Shown here piece by piece: positions 1-11,035 of a stretch of DNA of 64,000 bases. Source of the DNA: Symbiodinium natans (lineage: Eukaryota > Sar > Dinophyceae > Suessiales > Symbiodiniaceae); NCBI GenBank assembly GCA_905221605.1, contig CAJNDS010002013.1, positions 627,877 to 691,876 on the forward strand. The letters are read 5' to 3'. Positions within the stretch are counted from its first letter, which is position 1. Each line of letters begins with the position of its first letter. The translations under genes and the position numbers were made by a program. Under the pieces are notes generated by a model, which saw only the letters and a list, made by a program, of their open reading frames with translations, was not told the origin of the DNA and ran no database searches.

Positions 1-607
1 CCCCTCGGACAAAAGGAAGCAAGCGTGACTCAGATTTCACAATGCCTTGTCACGTAAGTCGAGTTGGAAACCCCCAGCCTCAAGTGGCTAAAGTTTGCGA
101 CTAGGCCTTAGGGTTTACCCTAAACCCTACACTTTCAGGTCTAGAGACCTTTAAAGACTTTAAAGCCTAACTTCGTTAAGCCCTACACCTTGGACCCAAG
201 GAGCTCGGATTGTAAGCCATAAATCCCAGTCCGCATTCCTCGCGTGCACGTAGATGTAGCCCTACCCAGACCCCTAGGAGGATCCAACAAACAGATCCCC
301 CCCCTAAGGGTTCCTCAGAATGACCCAATAGTAGTATAGGGTACTACTTGCTTAAGCTAAGAATGACACAATAGTAGTATAGGGTACTATTGGGGGACTC
401 CGAATTGTAATGTCTAATTTCTAATATATATAATGCATAATATATTATGACATACATCATATAAAATATATCATATATGATGTATAAGACTTTTTTGGAT
501 CCAAGGGGTCTGGGTAAGCCATAAAAACCCAAAGTGTGACGAACTCTTCACCACCAATCCTCTGCCCGACCCGCCTCCTGAGTTGCACGCTGTTGTGGGT
601 TGAGGTG

Positions 608-675
608 CCCTAAACCCTAAACCCTAAACCCTAAACCCTAAACCCTAAACCCTAAACCCTAAACCCTAAACCCTG
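608..675 (-). repeat. CCCTAAA telomere-type array
   Basis: About nine tandem perfect CCCTAAA heptamers, interstitial rather than terminal because unique sequence and arrays of the opposite orientation follow. Confidence 0.95.
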
Positions 676-873
676 GAAGGTAGGGCCCGGAGCACTGGGC
701 TGTTCTGTCGCAAGTACCGCTCCTCGAATGGAGAGAGCTCTGCACCCCCCTCTCCCCCCCCCTCCTCCGAATGAAGCCCTAAACCCTATGCCCTAAACCC
801 TAGCCCTAAACCCTAGCCCTAAACCCCACGGGTGTCAGTTGTACGACAGTTTTGGGCTGGGCGTGGGCTTTCC

Positions 874-953
874 CCTAAACCCTAAACCCTAAACCCTAAA
901 CCCTAAACCCTAAACCCTAAACCCTAAACCCTAAACCCTAAACCCTAAACCCT
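874..953 (-). repeat. CCCTAAA telomere-type array
   Basis: About eleven tandem heptamers, only 200 bp from the previous array and separated from it by unique sequence. Confidence 0.95.
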
Positions 954-3098
954 GCTTGACTCAGCCTCCCTCCCCCCAGCAGAGCGCTAAACCAGCAAAA
1001 CTGCCTCGTGCGCAACTGTGAGGTTCACAAACACGTCGATGTTCGGTAGCTCGCCATTGGCCACGCTGCTGGCCTAAGCTCCAGTTAGGGTTTAGGGCTT
1101 CGGGTTCAGGGCCTGGAGTGGGCGTGGGTGGCAGGCATGTGGGGATTCCGAAAAACCTAAGTATACAGTAGTAAGAATATTTAACATCAATAATATCTAC
1201 TTCTATTTTGTGCTTTTGGGGGAGTAGTAGGACGTTCCTTAATGCGAAGTGCTAGGCAAAGTGCACAACGCTAAGCCGTCTAAATCATAAATCCCAGCCA
1301 AATCTCAGCCAAGTCATGTCATGGAGGGGCGGACCGGAGTATTAGAGGTTTCGTGGTTCGGCTTCAGGGCTTTGGGGCTCCGAGCTGAATTTCAGGGCTT
1401 GGGGGTTTAGGGTTTAGGGTTTGGGGTTTGGGGTTTTGGGGTTTGGGGTTTACCTGTCCATATCAAGGGCCATTAGACATAAAGGAAAGGTATCTAGAGC
1501 CCCTACCCTAAACCTAAAGCCTAAAGGGGCCTTCGTCCTTGAACACTGAAACCCTAAATGCTAAAACCTCTACCGAAACCCTACACCCGAGACCCAGGGT
1601 AGCCACGTGGTTCCTTTGTATGGCCCTCAAAGCGGACCCGATAAAACATGTTTCCACCATAATCCATCTTTAATTACTGATATTACAAGTTGAATAACTT
1701 CTTTGGAATTACTTTGAAATCCATAATGTATTGGTGTTTTATCCTATAAAAAGGTGTATCATATATGTATTGTATGTAAACTATATACCCTGGAGAACCC
1801 AAGGGCCCATACATCAGAACCCTAGAGGTAAAGGACCATATGAAGGGCCCATGCAACCACCCTTAGGGGCGTGCAAAGCCTGCCTCCTAAGCAAGACGAA
1901 GCGTTGAACAAAAGAAGGGTTTTGCGGCTGAGGGGTTCTTATCGGGTGCGTTAACCCTACGCCCACAAGCTTCAAGCCTAAACTCTGACGCCTAAACATT
2001 TTGAGGTGTGCACATACGTCTCAGAGACGTCTCCCCACAGAGTATGCTACATCACAGCAGGGGTCTATCAAGAGGGCTGTTGGTTCTTGATTTGGACAGG
2101 GGTTGTGGGCTTCGACTTACTCTAAAATCTGAACCCGAAGCACCAAATACTGAACCCCAACCCTAGCGCCTCAACACTCAACCCTGAACCCTTAACTAAG
2201 GCTTGAGCTTAGGGTTTAGGGTTGAGGGTTTAGGACTTAGTCTCGGGTTTAGGGTTTAAGTGTTGACAAGGCTTTTGTAGGTGCATGGGTACTTCTGTGT
2301 AGGCTTATAAGCAGGGTAAGTATGACCTTATTTCGGGTACTTATAGCCCCACGTAATACGTACATTCTTATGAAGCTCTAATCCCAAGAGTAACCTAGGA
2401 AAAAATAACCTATCTGAAAAAAGGGACTAAGGGCCTGCTTTGGGTTCTAGACCTTCGCGTAGGTTTAGGGTTTAGGGTTTAGGGTTTCGGGTTTAGGGGT
2501 TAAGGTTTAGGGTTTAGGGGTTTAGGGCCAATAGGGCCTGGGATGTTGAGGGTGTAGGGATTTTGGTCTACCATGCTGTTCGAAAGCTTCCAGGGTGTTG
2601 TTAAAACCCTACAAGCCCTAAACCCTAAACCCTAAACCGTACACCCTAACTACACGTCTCGGCCCTGCCTGCATGCTCGCTGGGTCTGTCGGCGGCAGCG
2701 GCAGCACCTCAGAACGCACGCCATCACCGATATGTGCTAGGTTCCTTAGGGTCTCTTATGCGGTACCGCAGAATACGTGGGCCCACGCTTTTGGGGTAGG
2801 CCCTCAACCCTAAACCTTAAACAATGCGGACCTCATGGTCCCTTACCTGGTACCTGAAATGCACACCCCACCCAAAAGCACGCAACCCGCAACTTGAAAC
2901 TCGATGCCAAAACACAAGCCCCGATCCCACAAGTCCTAAACCTAAACCCTAAATCTAAACCCTAAATCCCTCAACCCTCAACCCTAAACCCAAAGCCTGT
3001 ATCAAACCCCTCAGCACTGCATCTGGGGCTGCTTCTGTCCAGATTTCTGCATTCAGCTGTGGGACGGCCGACGACCAAACGGCCTCCATTGAAAGGGA

Positions 3099-3168
3099 TT
3101 AGGGTTTAGGGTTTAGGGTTTAGGGTTTAGGGTTTAGGGTTTAGGGTTTAGGGTTTAGGGTTTAGGGC
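3099..3168 (+). repeat. TTTAGGG telomere-type array
   Basis: About ten tandem heptamers in the G-rich orientation, opposite to the CCCTAAA arrays at 3282-3450. Confidence 0.95.
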
Positions 3169-3281
3169 GTCGCCTTTGACCGTGAGCCCACGAGCACCCG
3201 CGAGCACTGACACCATGAGCTCGGACTGGATTCTCGGGACCGCTCCCCGCTAAACCCTTGACCCAATTCTCTCAGGGTAGT

Positions 3282-3532
3282 TACACCCTAAACCCTAAAC
3301 CCTAAACCCTAAGTTACATTGTCCCTTAGTATGGGCCCTTAAAAGGGGACCCCTTGTATACCCCTAAACCCTAAACCCTAAACCCTAAACCCTAAACCCT
3401 AAACCCCAAACCCCAAACCCTAAACCCTAAACCCTAAACCCTAAACCCTTTCCCTATACAACCCAGGAACCCAGACATCAGAACCTTGTCAAGTTAAGGG
3501 GCCATCTTAAGGGCACACACAACTACCTTAAA
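3282..3532. repeat. Short element (family G) carrying CCCTAAA arrays
   Basis: The ends resemble other family G copies: a left part with GTAGTTACA and a run reading ATGGGCCCTT, and a right part with GAACCCAGACATCAGAACC and a CAACTACC end. CCCTAAA arrays (3285-3313 and 3361-3449) occupy the inside. Related copies lie near 1740-1850, 21588-21755, 38105-38220 and 53757-53840. The array-poor copy at 38105-38220 gives the comparison. Confidence 0.55.
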
Positions 3533-5130
3533 GCAATTCCTAAAGCCTAAACCCTAAACCCTAAACCCTAAACCCTGAACCCTAAACCCTAAACCCTAAA
3601 CCAGCCTGGCACATGCCGCTGCTTTGCAGGTGCTCGTAAAGGATGCCAGTGGCTTGGTGCCTTGGGCGTTCCCGTTTTAGGGTTTCGGGTTTAGGGTTTG
3701 AATGGTTTTGTTTTAGTTGTTATTTCTTTCTTTTCTTTTTTAAAGGGTTTAGGTTTCAGATGCTTAGAGGGTTTAGGGTTTCGGGCTGTTCGAAAATGTC
3801 GGGTTTAGGAAGTAAACGTTGTCAGCAACATTCTGCTGCGGCTTGATCAAGATGGGTCCCTTGCTGGTCTGCATGTGTGTTCGAGCTGAAGATTAGGCCT
3901 TCGGGCTTGGGGTGTAGATGCCGAAACCATAAACTCTAAACCCTAAACCCTAAACCCGGCTGCCAACTACAAAAACACAAGCGCAAGGAAAGGGAAACTT
4001 GAAACTTGGGCCTTGGAAGCGTGAAAGGGGGGGCGGGTGAAGGGGATCGTATCACCACCCGAGTTCTACCCGACCCCTATCGTCCAAACAAAGGCTGTAA
4101 ATCTTGACCTCGAAACTTCGGGTTGAGGATTTAGGGTCTGAGGTCCATGCACCAGGTTGCGACGTCAAGGGTTCGGAGTCTTGGCGTTTGCAGTTAAGAT
4201 GTTTCAGCGAATTAGCCCCAACACCCTAACCCGAAAAACCCCAAGGACATAAGGTTTAGGGATTCAACTTAAGCCGAGAAGTCCCAAAGCCATAGGGACG
4301 CCAGGGGCGGCACCAGATGTAAAGGTAGCCACTCTCCGAGTGCAGGTAGTAGCCCTGCTAATCCCAGGGCTGAGGGCTCGGGGCGGCCATGAGATTTTGG
4401 TTTTCTCAGGCTTGGTGCTTAGCTTTGTTCGGAGGTTGATAAGGGATGCTATAATTAACTAACAAGGCGAAGTGCTGGGCGTACCAGAAACCCGACCCAC
4501 CCCTGAACCCCAACCCCCCCCCCCCAAGAAAGTAAACACTGAACCCTAAACACTAAACCCTAAACCCTAGACCCTAAGCCCTAAACCCTAAACCCTAAAT
4601 GTAAACACTGAGCTCCTTCATGGTGGCGCCATCGATCTTCCAGCGATCCTTTGCGTCGCCAAAGGCCTTGAACATCAGCCTCAACAGGGCCGGGTTTAGG
4701 GTTTAGGGTTTGGGGTTTGGGGTTTGGGGTTTGGGGCACAGCGGCTCATAGCTTAGGGTTTAGTCTTCACCAAAACCCACTCTCAGGTCATGCGTTACGT
4801 CTTGTGTGCTTCTTGGGAGCCACATGTTCCTTTTAAGACACTCTACCAACCATAACGACCCAGTATAGGGAAGGGACCCCTGCGCCAAAGACAGCAGCAG
4901 AAATCACCTGACTTTCACTCTGCAAAGATACTTACCCGAAACCCTATAAACCCTAAACCCTAAACCCTGGCAAGCAACTCATGGGCAGTTCTCCTATTTA
5001 TGGGGATCCCTTTTTCCAGGATCCTGGGTCCTAGATATAGCATGGCACCCTTTAAAAGAAGGACCCTTCAAGGGACCGCAATTCAGAGCACCACCCACAC
5101 AAACGTTCTCTTGCTGGTGCCACAAGAACA

Positions 5131-5243
5131 CTAGGCTGCCCTCTAACCTGGGCTTAAAAAGGGTGCCCTTTTCTGCCTAAAGGGGTTTATAAGGGAACCT
5201 AAACCCCCAAAAAAGGAAATAAGGGCACTACTGGGCATCCTAG
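5131..5243 (+). mobile_element. Introner-like element, family M, copy 1
   Basis: The left end CTAGGCTGCC and right end ACTGGGCATCCTAG are imperfect inverted repeats. The inside holds TTAAAAAGGGTGCCCTTTT and AGGGAACCTAAACCCCC, shared with four other copies in the window. Flanks are AACA and AAGA, a near-perfect 4-bp target duplication. Confidence 0.8.
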
Positions 5244-5412
5244 AAGAGGGGCTAGATTTAGGGTTTAGGGTTTAGGGTTTAGGGTTTAGGGTTTCGGGTT
5301 TAGGGTTTAGGGACCCCAGCGGCAGAGTTCTCATGGGCCTTCCATGGAGAAAGCGTGCCATGTTCAAGACAAGAACCATGATGCACGGAGCCGGAGGCTC
5401 CGAGTAAAGGTT

Positions 5413-5540
5413 CCCCTAAACCCTAAACCCTAAACCCAAAACCCTAAACCCTAAACCCTAAACCCTGAACCCCGAACCCTAAACCCTAAACCCTAAACCC
5501 TAAACCCTAAACCCTAAACCCTAAACCCTAAACCCTAAAC
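5413..5540 (-). repeat. CCCTAAA telomere-type array
   Basis: About 18 heptamers with a few variants (CCCAAAA, CCCTGAA, CCCCGAA) in the first half. Confidence 0.95.
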
Positions 5541-5625
5541 CTCTGGAAAAGCACATGGGGACCTCAGCTCCTGCGTGCTGGGCGGCTGCACTTCGATGGC
5601 CTCCATCATAGGGCTTTGGGGGTCT

Positions 5626-5848
5626 AGAGGTTTAGGGTTTAGGGCTAGGGTTTAGGGTTTAGGGTTTAGGGTTTAGGGTTTAGGGTTTAGGGTTTAGGGT
5701 TTAGGGTTTAGGGTTTAGGGTTTAGGGTTCAGGGTATAGGGTTTCGAGTTTAGGGGTTTAGGGGTTTAGGGGTTTAGGGGTTTAGGGGTTTAGGGGTTTA
5801 GGGGTTTAGGGGTTTAGGGGTTTAGGGGTTTAGGGGTTTAGGGGTTTA
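5626..5848 (+). repeat. TTTAGGG array passing into a TTTAGGGG octamer array
   Basis: The first part (about 5632-5735) is heptameric TTTAGGG. From about 5752 the unit is the octamer TTTAGGGG, repeated about a dozen times without interruption. The switch suggests local expansion by slippage or unequal exchange of a variant unit, because telomerase with one template would not give this block structure. Confidence 0.95.
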
Positions 5849-8276
5849 GTTAGGGCTTCGGATTTAGAGGGTCGAGGGTTTTGGGGTGTGGGCTTTAGGC
5901 TTCACGGTTTAGGGTTGAAGCAGTTCAGGGGTCTAGGGTTTATGGGCTTAGGAGGGGTAGGGTTGTTGGGGCTCAGGGGTTTAGGGTTTATGGGCTTGGG
6001 AGGCTTAGGGTTTTGGGGCTTGGGGGCTTAGGGTTTGTGGGTTTAGGAGGCGTAACGTTTTTGGGGCTCAGGGGTTTAGGGTTTATGGGTTTGGTTTTCC
6101 TTAAGGTTTTGGGGCTTAGGGGTTTAGGGTTGATGTGGGCTTAGGAGGCTTATGGTTTGGCGCTTAGGGGTTTAGGGTTTATGGGCTTAGGAGGCTTCGG
6201 GTTTAAGGTTTAGGTTTGGGGTTTTGGAGGGTTTAGGAATAAGTCGGATACAGGGCTTTGGCGGGTGAAGCCCTAAACCCGAAGCCCTGGTGCTGCCGAA
6301 CGGGTCTTCGGGTCTTCGGGTCTTCGGGTTTAGGGTTGCTTCTGGATGGCCGTTGCGGTTTGAAGGGAGATATAGCTAGCGAAGCCCTCCTAGTGTCCAA
6401 TTGAAGTAGCAAGGCCTTGGGTTAGGGTTCAGGGTTTAGGGGGATTGGGGTTTAGGGGTTAAGTTTTAGGGTTCAGGGTGCCTGAAAGTTGCGGTCTTCG
6501 GGTTCTGTTGACCAGGGTGTAAATCTCATATGTTGGGATATCGGGGTAAGGCTTCACAAGGGACACTTATAAAACAGTCACGGGTCCATGTTGCGGGAAA
6601 AGTCACGGGTCCATGTTGCGGGGGTGGGGTGTGGTAGCCAAAAGCATGGCATTCAAGATTTTCAGGGAGTTTAGGGACGGGCTTTGTGGCTTGGGACTTT
6701 CAGGGCACCCTACACCCGCCTGCTGCTCCGCCGGGGCGAACATCTCGTCTGCTTGCGCCATGTTTACCGGCAGGAGGTCTGACTCACGGGTGAGGGTGCT
6801 GCTGAAGCTTCCCAGCTTTATGATCTGAGGTGGAGGAGGCTTAGGGTTAAGGGTTCAGCAAATGTGGGGCTCTAGAGTTTCAGAGCTTCGCGTCATCGGA
6901 TTTGCTGGTCGGTCGCCTTCTGGCGACTGCAACAATGCCCAATTCTGCGTGATCTTGCCTGGCAGGCTAGAGTTGTAGTTCTTGTTTCAGTCTATACACC
7001 TCAAACCGAAACTGCATCATGGCATTGTCACCTCCCCTGCCAAGTCCCTCTTAGCTTAAGATCAGAGTCGCACGAATAGGGTTTGGGGTTTAGGGCTTAG
7101 CGTTTAGGGTTTAGGGTTTAGGGTGTAGGGTTTAGGGGATTGAGAGTTTAGCCATGAGGGTGAAGTCTCGCTGCCAATTCATGGGCCAATGGTTGCGGCT
7201 CTCATGCCAATCAAGAAGGCAACTTGAGAAGATGTCCATGGCATGCGGCCATGCAAAACCCTAAATGCTAAAGCCCTATTTCCCCTAAAGCTCTAAATCC
7301 TACAGCCCTAAATCGAAGCCTTAAATCCCCTAAAGCCTTACATCCCCTGAAGCCCTAAGCCTTACACCCCCTGAAGCCCTAAATCGCCTGAAGCCCGAGG
7401 ATCCTAAACCCTAAAGCCCGAAATATCCTTCATCTATGCTACCCGCGGATCCCTGTAGGGCTCTCTGGGTAGGAGTCACCCAATCAGGGATGCTTAGGGC
7501 TTAGGGCCTAGGGACTAGGCTTAGGATTCAGGTAGGGCTGTGAAGAGAACATTGCAGTTTTGAGATTGAGGGCTTAGGGTCCAAAATTTGGGCCGGACAT
7601 GCCGACATTCAACCGGTCGGATCTGGGGTTTAGGGTCTAGGGTTTAGGGTTTGGGGTTTACTTACTGTTGGCTAGAAGGGAAGGTTTGAATTAGGGCCCC
7701 ATAATGCATATATATATATATACGCTTTAAGGGATTGTATAGGGTACCATTCCCCCATTCCCTACTAACCAACTGTAAGTTTCGGGTTTGAAGGGAGGGA
7801 AACTCGAACCATGCCGTCGACATTATCCAAGATGCCACCCAGCCTAAACCCTCAGCCCCCAGCCTTACGTCCTAAACCCTAAGCCCTCAACCCCCCCCCC
7901 CCCAAAAAAAAAAAAAAAACAACAACACCCTACAACCTGAACCCCAAACTCCAAACCCTTGCAAACCCCAAACCCTAAACCCTAAACCCAAAAGCAGACT
8001 CGTAGCTTCTGCTGGGGGCCTACCTAGAACTCTCTCCGTTCCGTTCGCCCTTTCTTCCGCGACTCCTCGTCCGCCACGAAGCTTGGGATCCCTTCACGGG
8101 TTTAGGGTTTAGGGTTTAGGGTTTAAGGTTTAGGGCCAAGGGTTTAGGGTTCAGGGTTGAGGATAATCTTCAGGGGCCTAGATCAGGGGGCGTAAAGCGC
8201 ATACTGTGGCTGCTTAAGAATATGGAGGATGGCTGAAGTGAACGAGGCCTGGGTGATCGAAACTAGCTTGGGGAAC

Positions 8277-8345
8277 AACCCTAAACCCTAAACCCTAAAC
8301 CCTAAACCCTAAACCCTAAACCCTAAACCCTAAACCCCTAAACCC
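8277..8345 (-). repeat. CCCTAAA telomere-type array
   Basis: About nine heptamers, ending in one CCCCTAAA variant. Confidence 0.95.
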
Positions 8346-8463
8346 TAAGACTTCGCTCAGCACTTCGGGGTTGATCCCCTTCGATATCTAAAGAAATTAG
8401 GCGCACATTCAATGACAACAACTCAAGTATTTCAACTTGTGAACCCGAAACCCAACATCTTCT

Positions 8464-8547
8464 TAGGGTTTAGGGTTTAGGGTTTAGGGTTTAGGGTTTA
8501 GGGTTTAGGGTTTAGGGTTTAGGGTTTAGGGTTTAGGGTTTAGGGTT
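8464..8547 (+). repeat. TTTAGGG telomere-type array
   Basis: Twelve heptamers, 120 bp from a CCCTAAA array of opposite orientation. Confidence 0.95.
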
Positions 8548-9717
8548 TCTTGAGGATTGAACGGTCTCAGGAGGACATCCCTCGACGAAGGACTTGGAAG
8601 GAACATGAGCGCCACAGCTCTTTTGAAGTGAGAGTCGCCGCTGGACCACTGAAACCCGCAACCCGAAACTCGAAAACCAAACATTGGTTTAGGGTTTAGG
8701 GTTTAGGGTTTAGGGTTTAGGGACATCAAACCTTGGTTTAGGGTTAAGGGTTCCAAGTTTAAACCAGATAAACTACGGTGCCGGTGCAGCCCGCAACAGA
8801 GGCGGCTGGCCCATCGCGTTCACGCTGGCCTGCTCGCAGGGTCGAAGACTGTAGGGTGTAGCGTTTAGGGTTTAGGGCTCTTCGGCTCAAGACATGATGT
8901 GTTCCAAAAGGACACCCCATGTTGTACAAGTATAGCAACCCTATATACACTTCCCTAAACCCTAAACCCTAAACCCTCCCTACACCCTAAACCCCAAACC
9001 CTAAACCCTAAACCCACTCTATGTTTTACATCCTACCTTCTATAGGGTTACGGGTGGTTGGAGAGGTGACTATAAGTCACCGGGCGGTACGCCCTTTCGT
9101 CCTGTGACGAAAACTCAGTGGAGGAGAAAAGACTACCCTACGAGTAACGTCACTTAGGGCCGAGAGGGGTTTAGGGTTTAGGGTTTAGGGTTTAGGGTTT
9201 AGGGTTTAGGGTTTAGGGTTTAGGGTTGATTGTTGAGGGCTTAGGGTTTCCTTGGACCCCTGAGGTTGTACCCTTGGGTTTTGGCAAACTTTCTCAAGGA
9301 TCCCCTAAGGGCTCTAGGGGCCATATCCGGAGTATAACTAAAGGGTACCCCTTAAACCCTAAACCCTAAACCCTAAACCCTAAACCCTGAACCCTAAACC
9401 CTAAACCCTAAACCCTTAGGGGTACATCCTTAGGTGCAAGTTTGACTAAACCCGAAACCCCAACTGAGCACTGCGAAGGCTACTGCGAAGCCTTGAGGCT
9501 GCGAGCCCCACGCTAGGTTTAGGGTTTAGGGTTCAGGGTTTAGGGTTTAGGGTTTAGGGTTTCGGGTTTAGGGTTTACGGTTTTAGGGTTTAGGGGTTAG
9601 GGTTTAGGGTTTAGGACCTACAGCCGAAAGCCCTTAACCCTCACTGTCATCAGCAGTCCCTCACCCTAAACCCTCAACCCTACACCCTTAGCCCTAAACC
9701 CTAAACTCTGAACCCTC

Positions 9718-9806
9718 GGCCCTAAACCCTAAACCCTAAACCCTAAACCCTAAACCCTAAACCCTAAACCCTAAACCCTAAACCCTAAACCCTAAACCCT
9801 AAACCT
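9718..9806 (-). repeat. CCCTAAA telomere-type array
   Basis: About twelve heptamers. The facing TTTAGGG array at 9898-9975 lies about 90 bp away, so the pair forms a long inverted repeat with a GC-rich unique spacer. Confidence 0.95.
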
Positions 9807-9897
9807 TCGGCCTCTTTGGCCTCAGGCGGGGGCTCCGTGGCGTCCGCACCCGGCGCAGGATCTTCCGCGCCTGCTCGTGCAGCTTGCACCTTGTCTT

Positions 9898-9975
9898 GGG
9901 TTTAGGGTTTAGGGTTTAGGGTTTAGGGTTTAGGGTTTAGGGTTTAGGGTTTAGGGTTTAGGGTTTAGGGTTTAG
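9898..9975 (+). repeat. TTTAGGG telomere-type array
   Basis: About eleven heptamers, the last telomere-type array before the retroelement island. Confidence 0.95.
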
Positions 9976-10075
9976 TGTTTAGGGTTTATTGTTTAGGATT
10001 TGGGTTTAGGGCTGCACCTTTGTGGGGCACCAGGGAGCCTTTCAATTCCTAGAGGACATCAACGCTTGAAGGTGT

Positions 10076-10146
10076 GCACACACACACACACACACACACA
10101 CGCAAACACAGACTCAAAAGCCCCCTAAACCTGCACACCCAAAACA

Positions 10147-10177
<31 letters not shown>

Positions 10178-10264
10178 CCACCCACCCACCCACCCACCCA
10201 CCCACCCACCCACCCAGACACCCACCCACCCACCCGCCCACCCACCCACCCACCCACGCACGCA

Positions 10265-10296
<32 letters not shown>
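10076..10296. repeat. CA / CCCA / CGCA microsatellite block
   Basis: (CA)n, then (CCCA)n at about 10177-10258, then (CGCA)n, then (CA)n again, broken by a short unique piece at 10101-10147. It abuts the left copy of the 273-bp direct repeat. Long frames read through it in several phases are low-complexity artefacts. Confidence 0.97.
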
Positions 10297-10569
10297 CATA
10301 CCCAGTCGAAGCTGGTTGGGAAAATTCCTCGAAGTTCGCAGGTACGCCATTGCACGTCTGCAATGGTATCACAAGAGATATGCAGCGTCTTCATTGGGTG
10401 CTGACTGCAAATCTCTCCAGCACCCCCCTGCTTGACATAACATCTCGGCTTTCTTTTGGGGAATCAGATAAATCAGATCACTTCAGTGCGACGAATCAAT
10501 GCACAGCTTTCAGGCGGATCAATGAGTGTTCAGCCATAACTTCACATCTTAGATACAGACGGTCCACAC
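10297..10569. repeat. 273-bp direct repeat, left copy
   Basis: It matches 17268-17540 along all 273 bp with no gap and two substitutions seen by eye (near 10519 and 10560). It contains two small inverted repeats: CCATTGCA/TGCAATGG at 10347-10366 and GGGTGCTG/CAGCACCC near 10396-10425. A truncated further copy of its start, more diverged, follows at about 10568-10595. It is bordered by CACACA on both sides. Confidence 0.95.
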
Positions 10570-11035
10570 ACACGTACCCGGTCGAAGCCGGTTGTGTGTT
10601 GTTATCTTGATGTTGAGGATGGAGAAGGAAGGGGGGGGAGGTGGGGCGGTTGAGAAGTTCATAGATCGAAGATCTCTATGAACCAGGCAGCGAAGCTGAA
10701 TTCATGTGACAAACAATACTACGTAGATAGCTTACGACATGTTCTGATAGCGCAAGGTGAGCTCAGAAGAAAGCTCAGGGTGAATTCAGCCGGAAGCTCA
10801 GGGTGAATTCAGTCCTGTTCTTATCTGTAAGATTTAAAGGTCAACTTCTAACGCTCCCTTCAAAGCGTTTTAGTCGACTGAGAAAGCGAACACACTGCAC
10901 CAAGGCTCCAGCTTACTCAGTCTTTGATCGATGGTGTCAATATCGTTACCAATAAGATACGCCACTGCGATGCTACACGGCAGGCATGAAACGTTGAGAG
11001 TTTTCTGTATGGCCAAAATCTGCTGGGGTGAAACA

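Larger units (their letters stand above)
1..10075. other. Telomere-array and short-element mosaic, no confirmed gene
   Basis: This stretch alternates CCCTAAA and TTTAGGG arrays with 50-150 bp unique segments and degenerate short elements. Many unique segments have an open frame on one strand (for example minus-strand segments near 3000-3100, 6710-6830 and 7145-7260), but none shows homology I recognise, and open frames of 25-40 codons are expected by chance. Exons may be hidden here, since confirmed exons elsewhere in the window are 20-110 nt, but none can be supported. Confidence 0.6.

Noticed and set aside
1-960. The window edge as a true chromosome end
   Set aside because: Arrays are short, in both orientations and spread evenly across all 64 kb, with no long terminal tract.
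10297-10569. Hammerhead ribozyme in the terminal repeat
   Set aside because: The CTGANGA and GAAA core combination was not found on either strand.
10049-10610. Long reading frames of 78-178 codons in several phases
   Set aside because: They are translations of CA, CCCA and CGCA microsatellites on both strands; only the part in the 273-bp repeat has non-repetitive sequence.
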